Below are positions 1 through 9,031 of a stretch of 64,000 nt of DNA, piece by piece. The translations under genes were made by a program, and so were the position numbers. Source of the DNA: AC-49 sp963817035 (lineage in GTDB: Bacteria > Actinomycetota > Thermoleophilia > Solirubrobacterales > Solirubrobacteraceae). Each line of letters opens with the position of its first letter. The first letter of the stretch is position 1. The notes beneath the pieces were generated by a model. The model was not told the origin of the DNA. It searched no databases and saw nothing but the letters and a program-made list of their open reading frames with translations. The stretch is from positions 620,001-684,000 of the forward strand of contig CAWFMM010000003.1 of assembly GCA_963817035.1 (NCBI GenBank), given 5' to 3'.

Positions 1-210
1 CAGCTCTTCCTTGGAGCCGAAGTGGGCGAATAGCCCGCTCTTGCTCATTCCGACAGCGTCGGCCAGGCGGGCAAGCGACAAGCCGTCAAGGCCTTCGACG
101 GTCGCCATTCTCGCCGCCTCGCGAAGGATCGCGGCTCGGCTGCGTTCGCCGTCAGACCGCTGTCGACGGGCCGGTGGTGAGGCGGAGTTCTCTGCGGGAT
201 TTGCGGACAT
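1..210 (-). CDS. TetR-family transcriptional regulator, N-terminal part (cut by window edge)
   Basis: The first 70 residues of a TetR-type repressor are present; the C-terminal ligand-binding part lies beyond base 1. After a disordered, charged N-terminus comes the typical DNA-binding helix bundle, with the helix-turn-helix near residues 44-65 (ADAVGMSKSGLFAHFGSKEE). It is divergent from the methyltransferase/MMPL genes. The 76-base gap between them holds two palindromes that look like its operators, so it probably represses itself and the transporter operon. The ligand cannot be told because that domain is missing from the window. Confidence 0.9.
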   Translation of the reverse strand, partial: MSANPAENSASPPARRQRSDGERSRAAILREAARMATVEGLDGLSLARLADAVGMSKSGLFAHFGSKEEL

Positions 211-214
211 GCAC

Positions 215-245
215 TTGACAAGTTAGCACGACCGGTCGTACTGTA
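215..245 (+). promoter_or_regulatory. promoter -35 element and first TetR-type operator
   Basis: A perfect -35 box TTGACA sits at 215-220, with a weak -10 (TACTGT) 18 bases further on at 239-244. Between them lies an imperfect palindrome at 222-245 whose left half GTTAGCACGA is identical to the left half of the perfect operator immediately downstream. A repressor bound here would cover the core promoter. The spacing and -10 are not ideal, so the promoter call is moderate. Confidence 0.5.
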
Positions 246-269
246 GTTAGCACGAACGATCGTGCTAAC
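246..269. promoter_or_regulatory. second TetR-type operator, perfect palindrome
   Basis: A 24-base inverted repeat has perfect 10-base arms (GTTAGCACGA and TCGTGCTAAC) around ACGA. It sits between the divergent tetR and methyltransferase starts, ending 17 bases before the methyltransferase ATG. Its size and position fit a TetR dimer or dimer-pair site. Confidence 0.7.
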
Positions 270-286
270 TTGATAGGAGCATTCCC

Positions 287-1099
287 ATGACAACGACGAC
301 GCAGATCCCCGACCACGATCCAGGCAGCGGCGTCGACGCCGCCGAGCTCGCCCGCCATATCGCGGCGATGTACCGCGATGTCGCAAACGAGACCGGGCGC
401 GACCTGCATTTCCACACCGGGCGCGTGCTCGCGGAAGCGCTCGGCTACCCCGCCGATCTCCTCTACCAGCTGCCGACCCGCGCGGTGACCTCGTTCGCGG
501 GCGTCGGCTACCACCTCGGTCTCGCACGCGTCGCCGCCGGCGAGCGCGTGCTGGACCTCGGCAGCGGGTCGGGCATGGACGCCTTCGCGGCCGCGGTCCA
601 GACGGGGCCGGCAGGATCGGTCGTCGGCGTCGACATCACCCCTGAGCAGCTCGCCAAAGCCGAGCTCCTGCGCCGCGAGGCGCATGTGGCCTTCCGCCAC
701 GCCCGCATCGAGGAGCTTCCCTTCGACGACGCGTCGTTCGACGTGGTCATCTCCAACGGGGTCGTCAACCTCTCGGCCGACAAGCCGGCCGCGTTCGCCG
801 AGGCAGCCCGCGTGCTGCGGCCCGGCGGACGACTCGCGATCGCCGACATCGTGACGCAGCGCCCGATCGCCACGCGCACCGCCGCCCAACCTGACCTGTG
901 GGCAGCCTGCATTGCCGGAGCCAGCCAACAGGATGACTACCTCCACGAGATCACGGCCGCCGGCCTGGAGTTGCTCACCGTCCAGTACAACGGCGCGTAC
1001 CACTTCGCCAGCGAACGGGCACAGGGCACCGCCGACAAGTACGGCGCCCACACGATCGAGTTGCTCGCCACCAAGCCGACTCAGGAGACGTCGAAATGA
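287..1099 (+). CDS. SAM-dependent class I methyltransferase (ArsM-like fold)
   Basis: A 270-residue cytosolic methyltransferase. The SAM-binding motif I (VLDLGSGSGMD, residues 88-98) is followed by an acidic strand end (GVDIT) and a motif around FDVVISNGVVNL, as in the Methyltransf_11/25 group. The C-terminal part resembles the arsenite methyltransferase family, including AACIAGA. Only one cysteine is present, however, whereas arsenite methylation needs several, so a different substrate is likely. The stop codon overlaps the start of the MMPL transporter gene (ATGA), so the two are translationally coupled and probably act together under the TetR regulator. Confidence 0.85.
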   Translation: MTTTTQIPDHDPGSGVDAAELARHIAAMYRDVANETGRDLHFHTGRVLAEALGYPADLLYQLPTRAVTSFAGVGYHLGLARVAAGERVLDLGSGSGMDAFAAAVQTGPAGSVVGVDITPEQLAKAELLRREAHVAFRHARIEELPFDDASFDVVISNGVVNLSADKPAAFAEAARVLRPGGRLAIADIVTQRPIATRTAAQPDLWAACIAGASQQDDYLHEITAAGLELLTVQYNGAYHFASERAQGTADKYGAHTIELLATKPTQETSK

Positions 1100-3222
1100 G
1101 CCCCGATCGCCTGCAGGTCGGACCCATCGGGAGACTCGGTCGCTGGACCGCCGCGCACTTCCGCATCGTTGCGGCCGCTTGGGTCCTGGTCGTCGTCGGC
1201 TTGGGCGTCCTGGCGCCCCGCGCCGAGCACGCGCTGTCGGGAGCCGGTTGGGAGGCGACCGGATCCGAATCCGTCCACGCGCGCCAGCAGATCGACAAGA
1301 ACTTCAACGGATCCGGGAGCTACGGCCTGACGGTCGTCGTGCACGCCCGCGACCGGACCGTCTCCGATCCCGCGTTCCAGCACGTGCTGCATGCGGTGAC
1401 AGACAGGCTACGGAGCGATCCCGCTGTCACGGCGGTCGCCGCGCCCCGGGTGGGGGTGTCGATCTCGGCCGATCGCCATGCTGCCGTCATCCAGGCGGGC
1501 GCCGCGCGCAACGCGAACGACATGGTGAAGGCCGCCGCGGATCTGAAGGGCCCGCTCGCGAAGCTCGGCTCCGGCCGTGTACAGGTCAACCTCACCGGCT
1601 CGCCGGCCATGTGGTCCGACTTCAACCAGGCCAACAAGGCGGCGATGATGAAGTCCGAGTTGATCTCGTGGCCGGTCACGCTCGCGATCCTCGTGCTGGC
1701 TTTCGGATCGCTGGTCGCCGCCGGGCTGCCTTTGATGCTGACGATTGCCGGACTGATCGCCGCAGCAGGCTCGCTATGGATCGGGACGCGCATCGCCGCG
1801 ATCTCGATCTGGTCGATGAACTTCGCGTTGATGTTCGCGCTGGCGCTGGGGATCGACTACACGCTGTTCGTCGTCTACCGCTTCCGCGAGGCGCACTTCG
1901 GATCGAAGCTGTCCCCGCAGGACGCCGTCGCCTCGACGATGGACACCGCCGGCAAGGCCGTACTCTTCTCGGGCGTGACGGTGCTGATCTCGTTGAGCGC
2001 CGTGATGCTCGTTCCGAGTCCCGCATTTCGGTCGACGAGCCTCGGCATCATGCTGTCGGTCGTCTTCGTGCTCGCGGCGGCGCTCACCCTGCTGCCGGCG
2101 GTCCTGGCGAAGCTCGGACCTCGAGTCGACCGGTTCGCGCTTCCGTGGGCCAGGTCGGGCGAGCACCGTTCGCCGCGCTCCGCAGCATGGGGTGAGCGGC
2201 TCTGGCGCCACCCACGGCGCTACGGCCTGGCGGCCCTGGCACTGCTCGTGGCACTGGCGCTCCCGGTGTTCGCGCTGAAGACGGCGATGCCGTCGATCAA
2301 GGTCGTTCCATCCGGAGACAACTCGCGCAAGGGATACGAGGCGGTCCAGAAGGCGTTCGGCCCGGGCTCGACGGGCCTGATCCAGATCGTTGCCCCGAAG
2401 GCTGAAGCCGCACAGGTTGTGGCAACGGCACGGCGCGATCCCGGAATCGCCCGTGTGCTGCCCGCGCGGGCGGGAGCACGCGGCATGGCGCTCGTGCAGG
2501 CGATCCCGGCGACCGACCCTTCGGCCACGGCGACCGGGGCGGTCGATCGACCGTCTTCGCGCGGGGCTGCCGAGCGGTGCGCTCGTCGGTGGCCCGGTGG
2601 CAGAGAACCACGATCTCGAGGCGGCGCTGACCGCCAACACGCCGATCGTCGTCGCTGTCGTGCTCGGCCTCAGCTTCCTCCTGCTGATGGTCGCGCTCCA
2701 GGCGCCGGTGATCGCCGCGCTCGCGGTGGTCACGAACCTGCTGGCGACCGCGGCCGCGTTTGGAGTGGCGAAGTGGATCTTCCAGGACGGCGTCGGGCAC
2801 TCGCTGCTCGGCTTCGAACCACAGGGCTTCCTCGACGCCTGGGCGACCGGTGTTCTTCTTCGCGATGATCTTCGCGATCTCGATGGACTACACCGTGTTC
2901 CTGCTGTCCTCGGCCAAGGAGCACTGGGACCGCTCGGGCGGCGACGCCGAAGGCAGCGATGGTCGGCAGCATGGCCAGCACGGGGCGCGTGATCTTCGCC
3001 GCCGCCGCGGTGATGGTCGCGGTCTTCATCACGTTCGCCCTCAGCGGCCCGCTGCCACCAAAGGAGATGGGCTTGATCCTCGGCGTCGCGGTACTGCTCG
3101 ACGCTGCGCTCGTCAGGCTGTTGCTCCTGCCGGTCCTGCTGCGCCTGCTCGGCCGATGGGCCTGGTACGTGCCCAAGCCGCTCGGCCGGCTGTTGCCCAA
3201 CGTGCGTTTCGGCCATGCGTGA
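1096..3222 (+). pseudogene. MMPL/RND-family transporter, broken by three frameshifts
   Basis: The full span of 709 codons is the normal length for an MMPL-family (RND superfamily) exporter of actinobacteria. The first part reads in one frame to about 2540 and includes the N-terminal membrane helix, the extracytoplasmic domain and the first helix bundle with the GIDYTLFVVYRFRE motif. It continues in the next frame (VGGPVAENHDLEAAL onward), shifts near 2850 (FFFAMIFAISMDYTVFLL) and again near 2950 (MVGSMASTGRVIF), ending after the last helices. All three shifts are one extra base, so together they restore the frame. Protein-level conservation is intact on both sides of each shift, so this is either very recent decay or sequence error. 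Confidence 0.85.
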
Positions 3223-3225
3223 CCC

Positions 3226-3251
3226 GGCACCGAGATGATCACCTCGGTGCC
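3226..3251 (+). terminator. hairpin after the MMPL gene
   Basis: Perfect 9-base arms GGCACCGAG and CTCGGTGCC enclose an 8-base loop, starting 3 bases after the MMPL stop codon. There is no T-tract, so it may be a weak terminator or a transcript-stabilising hairpin before the dsrE-like gene. Confidence 0.4.
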
Positions 3252-3307
3252 GATAACGCCACCCACCAGCACGACGTCAAGTCCATCCCCATCAAGGCGG
3301 TGAAGTC

Positions 3308-3673
3308 ATGAGTGCCAAAGTCGTCATCAACCTCGCAACCGGCATGGAAGACACAGAGCGCGTGATGATCGCGTTCCTCGTCGGCCACGCCGCGGCGGCG
3401 AAGGGCAAACGGGTCACGATGTTCCTCACCAAGGACGCCGTCCAGCTCGCGATTCCCGGCCACGCCCAGGGCGAGGCATGCGACGGCTGCCCGCCGATCG
3501 AGCGGCTGTTCGCGCAGTACGCCGAGGCCGGCGGCGAACTGCACGTCTGCCCGATCTGCGTGAAATCGCGCGGACTAGAGGGCACCGAGTTCGTCGCCAA
3601 CGCCACCGTCGCCGGCGCCACCCCACTGTGGGAGTGGATCGGCGACGAGGCCGCGACGGTCTTCAGCTACTGA
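3308..3673 (+). CDS. DsrE/DsrF-like (peroxiredoxin-like) family protein
   Basis: A 121-residue small cytosolic protein of the DsrE fold, a family that includes sulfur-relay and persulfide-handling proteins. The N-terminal strand-helix (KVVINLATGMEDTERVMIAF) and the FLTKDAVQLA segment are typical. Two CxxC pairs (CDGC near residue 57 and CPIC near residue 79) could be redox-active or metal-binding. It is preceded by a purine-rich ribosome site and lies between a transporter and an MBL-fold gene. DsrE and MBL-fold proteins often occur together in sulfur metabolism; that link is inferred. Confidence 0.8.
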   Translation: MSAKVVINLATGMEDTERVMIAFLVGHAAAAKGKRVTMFLTKDAVQLAIPGHAQGEACDGCPPIERLFAQYAEAGGELHVCPICVKSRGLEGTEFVANATVAGATPLWEWIGDEAATVFSY

Positions 3674-3682
3674 AACCACCGC

Positions 3683-3710
3683 GCCGGGTCATCCGTCCGG
3701 GTGACCCGGC
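3683..3710 (+). terminator. hairpin downstream of the DsrE-like gene
   Basis: Perfect 9-base arms GCCGGGTCA and TGACCCGGC enclose a 10-base loop, 10 bases after the DsrE-like stop codon. There is no T-run, so termination is only suggested by position. Confidence 0.4.
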
Positions 3711-3799
3711 AAGGGGTTGCTCACGCCTTGAGGACACCCGTGTGAGTGGCCCCTCGGCACACTTCGGCACGAGCGCAGCATGATCGCCGCATAGAAACG

Positions 3800-4810
3800 A
3801 TGGCCGAAATCAAGCCCATCCCTCTCGCCCCGGTTGACGCTCTGACGATCACGATGCTCGTCGACAACGTCACCGACATTCTCCTGGTCGACGACGGGCC
3901 CGCCCTACGGCCCCGACTCGGATCCGGTCCGCGCCTCCCGGCTCCCATACTCGAAGGTGGGCAAGCGTTCGACGCGCTGCGCGCCGAAACACGGGCTCGC
4001 GGCGCTGGTCACGGTCACTCGCGCCGGGCAGAAGCATCGCCTCCTGTTCGACACCGGGATCACCCCGGACGGCCTCGTCGAGAACATGCGCCGACTCGAG
4101 CTCTCTCCACGCGATGTCGAGGCGATTGTCCTCAGCCACGGTCACTTTGACCACGTCGGCGGGATGGACGGACTGGTCCGCGAGCTCGGCACGACCAACC
4201 TCCCGCTGTTCCTGCACCCAGATGCCTGGAACAAGCGGCGGATTGCGCTTCCCGGCCGCGACCCCGTCAGGATCGCCTCCCCGAGCAGAAGCGCGATCGA
4301 GGCGGCGGGCTTTCAAATCGTGGAGGAAGGCCAGCCTTCATTCGTCCTCGATGAAGCGCTCCTTGTCACGGGAGAGGTAGATCGAACCACCACCTTCGAA
4401 CAAGGCCTCGCACCCAGCCACCAGGCCTTCCACGACGGCGGGTGGCGGCCCGACCAGCTCGTGCTCGACGACCAGGCGCTTGTTGCCAACCTCAGAGGAA
4501 GGGGGCTGGTGGTGCTCGCCGGATGCAGCCATGCCGGGATCATCAACACGCTGCACTACGTGCGCAAACTCACCGGCTGTGATCGTCTGCACGCGGTTCT
4601 GGGCGGCTTTCACCTCGGCGGTCCGCGGTTCGAGCCGCTTATCGAACCGACCTGCGACGCGCTCGCAGAACTCGCCCCAACTACCTCGTGCCCGCTCACT
4701 GCACGGGCTGGAAGGCCACCTACGCACTCGCCGCACGCTTCCCCGGACGGTTCCTGCCAAGCGCCGTCGGCACGACCTTCGAGTTCAACGGAACCGACGC
4801 CCACGCCTGA
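3800..4810 (+). pseudogene. metallo-beta-lactamase-fold hydrolase, two frameshifts
   Basis: This is an MBL-fold protein of the type annotated as dihydropterin/RFA-P synthase-like. It begins MAEIKPIPLAPVDALTITML, shifts by one extra base near 3987 (GAAACAC where GAACAC is expected) and continues with the metal-binding motif SHGHFDHVGG, GCSHAGI and GGFHLGG. It then loses one base in a C run near 4679 and ends NYLVPAHCTGWKATYAL. The reconstructed protein is about 336 residues, normal for the family, with all metal ligands present. As written the reading frame is broken; whether in the genome or only in the assembly cannot be told from one sequence. Confidence 0.8.
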
Positions 4811-4919
4811 CCGTGCGGGTAGCGCGAGCGCGCCAGCGGATCGCTGGCGCTCGCCGCTTCCGCTTTGCGCGACGGCCGAGACCGCGTCGGCTTACTGCCG
4901 GAGCTCCATCGGACCGGAG

Positions 4920-5316
4920 CTAGCCGCTCATGTCCACGGCGTAGACGTTCTCTGGCTCGATGGTCACGACGACTCGGCCTTCGCCTGGCCTGTCGTGCTC
5001 ACGGAGATCGGCACCGCCGTACTTCGCTCCGACTTTGTCCGCAAACGTGTAGTCGGGGTCGGGCACGACGGTTGCTCGGCCGCGGATCTCGAGGTAGCGG
5101 TAGGGGTTCTCGAGGTCGAGGATCAGGAGGCCGCACTCGGGGCGTTGCATGAGATTGCGCGTCTTGCGGCGCGAGGTGTCAGCGGGATCTTCGATGCCCG
5201 TCCTCGTGCAGGGACCAGACGGCGGTCTGCTGGGGGATCCCGTTGGCACCGATCGTCGCGAGCGTCCCGATTTGCGCGTCGAGAAGATCGCTGTGTGAGC
5301 TGGGGAAGTTGGTCAT
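4920..5316 (-). pseudogene. pyridoxamine 5'-phosphate oxidase-fold protein, one frameshift
   Basis: A flavin/F420-binding split-barrel protein. The N-terminal part (start at 5316, MTNFPSSHSDLLDAQIGTLA, then QQTAVW) runs into a stop. The rest is in another frame from about 5195 (DTSRRKTRNLMQRPECGLL, then YRYLEIRGRATV) to the stop at 4920. Joined, the protein would be about 131 residues, right for this family, whose members are often F420-dependent reductases. It is the third frameshifted gene within the first 5.3 kb. Confidence 0.75.
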
Positions 5317-5437
5317 CCCCAGATTGTTACCCACGGCCACAGTCCGAGTTCGCGGCCGCCGTCGACGGCAGCAGACCTTCCAGGTTCTCAGCTCAAAGCT
5401 TCCCGTTTCGCCACCACTACGAGGCCCGGCGTCGGCG

Positions 5438-6619
5438 CTACTTGTGCTTCTTCGGCCGACCCGAGGAGATCGTGAGCTTCACCTTGGTGCCCGCCGGCCG
5501 GGAGCCCGGGCCGGGGGAGGTTGAGATCACGGAGCCCTTAGGGACGGTCGTCGAGCTCTTCTTCGACACGGCAGCTGGCTGGCAGCTCAGCGCGGTGAGG
5601 ATCTTCTTGGCGACCGCGAGCGGGATGCGCTTGAGCGCGATCACGTGACAGGAGGTTGCCGGCGGCGCGGGCCCGGCCGGAGTGCTGGCCTGGACCGTGA
5701 GCGAATCGGTGGCGGCGTTGTTGGCCAGGTTCGGGTCCGCCAAGCTCGCCGTGACGGTCCCGGTGTTGGTGAACGTGCCCGCGGTTGTGGTCGAGAACAC
5801 GATCGAGATCGGCACCGAAGCCCCCGGGACGAGGGCGATCGAGCAGGACACAAGTTGACTGAGTGTGCTGCAGGTTCCGGAGCCCGCCACCGCAGACAGG
5901 ATCGAGAGGCCGTTAGGGATGCTGTCGGAGAAGCTCACGGTCCCGGTCGATACGCCGGTGTTCGTGAGTGAGAAGGTGAACGCGCCGATCCCGCCGGCTG
6001 TCGCGACGGCCGGTTGCGTGGCGATCGTCAGCCCCGCGTCGACGGTCTGCAACAGATTCGCCGAGACGTTCAGGCGCTCACCGGTACTCGGCGAGCCGAG
6101 GAACGTGTAGGTCTCGCTGTTGGCGGGGACGCTGAACGGCCCTCCCGCGATGTACTGGTCAGCGGGGCCGCCGGCGTACACGCACTCGGCGCCCGACGGG
6201 GTGCCGCCGTACAAGCCGAGAACCGCGCCGGCTGGTGCGGCGATCGGCGTCGTGGGCGTGAACGTGACCGTGCTCCCCGGCGGCGTCGGGAGCGGAGTCG
6301 GGAGAGTTTTGGTGTCGAAGGAGGCGACCTGGTAGGACGTGGTACTCAGCTGTGTCAGCACCAGCAGCGACACCGACGCGCCGGGGGACGCGCCGAACGT
6401 CGCCATGGACCAGTGGTCGATGACCCCGCCGCCGGCCGGGATCGTGTAGCTCGGCGCGATGGAGGACGGCTGTGCGAACACGACGCCGCTTGAGCAAGTG
6501 CCACCGCTGGTGGGCGCGACCTGCCCAACCGTCACCGCACCGGCAGGGGCGCTCAGCGCGAGCCCACAGACGAGCGCCGCCATCGCCATCGCCCCAACAA
6601 CCCGGTTGCGACTCCTCAT
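5438..6619 (-). CDS. secreted protein with DUF11-type repeat and C-terminal PASTA domain
   Basis: A 393-residue exported protein. The start at 6619 gives a clear Sec signal peptide (MRSRNRVVGAMAMAALVCGL, cleavage after APAGA); earlier starts would bury it. The N-terminal 180 residues have no family I recognise. A DUF11-like immunoglobulin-type repeat follows (about residues 195-300, with TFTNTGTVTASLADPNLANN). The last 70 residues form a PASTA domain (KKILTALSCQPAAVSKKSST... ending in a lysine-rich tail). PASTA domains bind peptidoglycan fragments, so an envelope-associated role is inferred. Confidence 0.75.
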   Translation of the reverse strand: MRSRNRVVGAMAMAALVCGLALSAPAGAVTVGQVAPTSGGTCSSGVVFAQPSSIAPSYTIPAGGGVIDHWSMATFGASPGASVSLLVLTQLSTTSYQVASFDTKTLPTPLPTPPGSTVTFTPTTPIAAPAGAVLGLYGGTPSGAECVYAGGPADQYIAGGPFSVPANSETYTFLGSPSTGERLNVSANLLQTVDAGLTIATQPAVATAGGIGAFTFSLTNTGVSTGTVSFSDSIPNGLSILSAVAGSGTCSTLSQLVSCSIALVPGASVPISIVFSTTTAGTFTNTGTVTASLADPNLANNAATDSLTVQASTPAGPAPPATSCHVIALKRIPLAVAKKILTALSCQPAAVSKKSSTTVPKGSVISTSPGPGSRPAGTKVKLTISSGRPKKHK

Positions 6620-6890
6620 CCGACCGAATCTACTACTTCCATCCGACAGTGCGCTTGCGCTAACTATCGTCGTGAGTCGAGGCACCACCTCCGTCAGCGG
6701 GCGGCCCAACGGCCGAGCGAGCGTGTCACACGCCGCTCCCCGTTTGCGCGAAACGTGACACCGCGCTGAGGCATCGGTCAAGCTCCACGTCAATGGCCGA
6801 CCGGGTTGACGATTTCGTTGCGGCAGCGGGACCGCTCTGGCGGGTGCGGGGCTGCCGCGATCCGGGACGGTCCGACACCGTTTTGGACTG

Positions 6891-7487
6891 GTGGGCCACG
6901 TGACGAAGCCGCCCAGCGCCCCAGAGCCGGTGCTTCGATTTGCTACGGCAGCCGATCTCGAGGCGTGGCTGGACGCCAACCACGATCGCAACCCTGGCAT
7001 CTGGCTTGAGATTGCCAAGAAGGGTTCGCGCGATCGCTCCGTCACCTACGCCGAGGCGATCGAGGTAGCGCTCTGCTTTGGGTGGATCGACGGGCAGAAG
7101 CGGCGCGGCGACGACGAGCACTGGCTGCAGCGCTTCACGCCGCGCTCGACCCGCAGCCGGTGGTCGAAGATCAACCGCGACAAGGCCGAGCAGCTCATCG
7201 CTGCCGGCCGGATGCGTCCTGCAGGGCTCACCGAGGTCGACCGCGCACGCACGGACGGCCGCTGGGCCGCCGCCTATGAAGGGCAACGGGGATCCGCGAT
7301 CCCTGACGACCTCGCGCACGAGCTCGACCGCGACCCGAAGGCTGCCGCCGCGTTCGCCGAGCTCGACGCGCAGAACCGCTACTCGATCGTCTGGCGGATC
7401 ACCGACGCCAAGCGACCCGAGACCCGCGCCAGACGAGTCGCCAAGTACCTCGACATGCTGCGCCGCGGCGAGCGCATCCACGGATGA
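6891..7487 (+). CDS. YdeI/OmpD-associated family protein
   Basis: A 198-residue cytosolic protein with the hallmarks of the YdeI/OmdA family: WLEIAKKGS, EAIEVALCFGWIDGQ, RFTPRSTRSRWSKIN, and a C-terminal arginine-rich helix (PETRARRVAKYLDMLRRGER). Members have been linked to bacteriocin and peptide resistance, but the biochemical activity is not established. The start is GTG at 6891, or GTG at 6900 three codons further on. It stands alone, with no obvious operon partner. Confidence 0.85.
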   Translation: MGHVTKPPSAPEPVLRFATAADLEAWLDANHDRNPGIWLEIAKKGSRDRSVTYAEAIEVALCFGWIDGQKRRGDDEHWLQRFTPRSTRSRWSKINRDKAEQLIAAGRMRPAGLTEVDRARTDGRWAAAYEGQRGSAIPDDLAHELDRDPKAAAAFAELDAQNRYSIVWRITDAKRPETRARRVAKYLDMLRRGERIHG

Positions 7488-7596
7488 CGTTCGCCCGCGA
7501 CCGAGCTGGGTACGTGGAACCGAACGTTGTCGAGGTCGAATACGAACCCCTCCAGCGCGCCAGTGCCTCCGCGTCCGATCCCGCTGGGCGCTGTAT

Positions 7597-7860
7597 CTAC
7601 GGGCTGTCGCGTTCAGCGTGCCGGGCCTGACCGATGTCGACCTCCGGGCGAGCCGGGTGCGCTGACCTAGTGGCGCCGGCATGCGGCGACGCCGCCGACC
7701 CGCCGAGCCCGACGGTGGACACCAGAAGCGCGGCAGTGAAGAGCGCAATCGTCAGGCCGCGCAACCGCTTCGGCGTCAGCCAACGCGGCGCGTACACCTG
7801 AAGCCATGTCCTGGCACCGGTCGCTCCAGTAGCCGCCGCCATTGCGCACGCCGCACACAT
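7597..7860 (-). CDS. small membrane protein of unknown function
   Basis: An 87-residue protein starting MCAACAMAAATGATGA, with one hydrophobic helix (LTIALFTAALLVSTVGL) preceded by a basic stretch and followed by a polar tail. The start is supported by a TANNNT hexamer (TACTCT at 7869-7874 on the minus strand) 8 bases before the ATG, the leaderless arrangement seen at many genes in this window. No family recognised. Confidence 0.45.
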   Translation of the reverse strand: MCAACAMAAATGATGARTWLQVYAPRWLTPKRLRGLTIALFTAALLVSTVGLGGSAASPHAGATRSAHPARPEVDIGQARHAERDSP

Positions 7861-8046
7861 GCTGCCCAAGAGTAGCTCGACACACCACAACGGAAGTCGA
7901 CGGCAACACAACCATAACCCACCGTAAGTGGTGTTCCCATCGCGACCATTTCGGACTATGGGTCGAGGACTACGCCGGCGAGTTTGGCGAGGCTCTGACG
8001 CTAGCCCCCAAGGGTGCAAAGACGGCACGCGAGCTATGGGGGCGGG

Positions 8047-8532
8047 CTAGTGGGCGCGGCAGTCGCCTGCCCGCTTTGCGAAACCGCCTGACCAGAACGT
8101 GACCGCGCGGCCGTCGGTGGCTTTGCTCGTGCGCTGATGCGGGCCGCAGGCGGTCAGCGTGACGCGGGCTTTGGAACCGGCGAGGGCGGTGCCTCCTTCG
8201 GTTTCGGGCATGCCGATGAAGCCGGTTGTGCGTGGCGGTGTCTGGGCGATCTTCATCGTGACCGTGTGGCCGCGGAGCACGGCCGCACCGGTTTTGAGCC
8301 ACTCAGGTCTCGTTTCGGCGGTGATGTCGGTGTTGGCGTACGTGCGGCCTGCGGGGAGCGACATGGGGCCGAGGACGGCGGCCTGCGGGCCGCCGAACCG
8401 TACGCTGGTGGCTATCGATTGATGGCCGCAGTCCGCGACGGGTGGATGTCGCGCTGTCGCGTTCGTCGCGGCCCAGGCGACGATCACCGCCCCGAAGACC
8501 CCCACGGTTGCTCCGCCAGCGCTGCGATGCAT
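8047..8532 (-). CDS. secreted protein of unknown function, paralogue of the protein at 32245
   Basis: A 161-residue protein with an N-terminal signal-anchor-like helix (GVFGAVIVAWAATNA) and an extracytoplasmic part. It shares a run of 26 identical residues (VLRGHTVTMKIAQTPPRTTG onward) and overall architecture with the protein at 32245-32805. Compared with that copy it lacks about 26 residues before the last AGDC motif, so one of the two paired cysteines near the C-terminus is missing. The deletion is in frame. Function unknown; the conservation suggests a folded export-dependent domain. Confidence 0.65.
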   Translation of the reverse strand: MHRSAGGATVGVFGAVIVAWAATNATARHPPVADCGHQSIATSVRFGGPQAAVLGPMSLPAGRTYANTDITAETRPEWLKTGAAVLRGHTVTMKIAQTPPRTTGFIGMPETEGGTALAGSKARVTLTACGPHQRTSKATDGRAVTFWSGGFAKRAGDCRAH

Positions 8533-8669
8533 GTCGCAATCGTCGGCGTTGTCAGGCGGGGAGTTAAACGCCTTGGAGTGAAATACCGGTGACTGCCGTC
8601 CTGGGCGAGTTGCGCGTTGCGGGAGACGCGACACTGGGCGTGGCCCGTCGGACCGCGGAGTGTGGGGTG

Positions 8670-9017
8670 CTAGTCGAAGCCGCAGGCGCGGGCGGCTACG
8701 AGGAGGCCTGCGAAGAACACGAGTGCCAGTGCGAGCGGTACGAGGGCGACGGTCACGGCGAGCGCGTGCCAGGACTTGATGCCGTCATCCTGCAAGCGCA
8801 CCGCGATCAGCGCGACGCCCAGGATGTAGGCGAACGCGCCGACCATTGCGGCTGGGCCGAACCACCCGGCGAGCGGGTGGCACCGTCCCATTCCGCCAGC
8901 CAGAGCTACCAGTGCGAGAAGTGCGGTGGTCGGCGCGAGCGTCGAGAACGCGATGGACCGCCATGCCTCAGCCGCGCCGATGCTGCGCCTGTCCTGAGTG
9001 TCGAGTCGATTGGCCAC
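8670..9017 (-). CDS. small polytopic membrane protein, third of three
   Basis: A 115-residue protein with three predicted transmembrane helices (TLAPTTALLALVALAGGM, AMVGAFAYILGVALIAV, ALAVTVALVPLALALVFF). GTG at 9017 is the likely start, with a GGAG-containing leader. It follows two other small membrane-protein genes on the same strand, and the three look like one transcript. Family unknown. Confidence 0.55.
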   Translation of the reverse strand: MANRLDTQDRRSIGAAEAWRSIAFSTLAPTTALLALVALAGGMGRCHPLAGWFGPAAMVGAFAYILGVALIAVRLQDDGIKSWHALAVTVALVPLALALVFFAGLLVAARACGFD

Positions 9018-9031
9018 GAGGCGGAGGTCCT

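Noticed and set aside
287..1099. Calling the methyltransferase an arsenite methyltransferase (ArsM)
   Set aside because: Only one cysteine is present, so the cysteine set needed for arsenic binding is missing, and no other arsenic gene is nearby.
5645..6493. Plus-strand frames opposite the PASTA-domain protein
   Set aside because: The minus strand gives a signal peptide, DUF11-like and PASTA domains; the plus-strand frames give only Arg/Gly-rich sequence.
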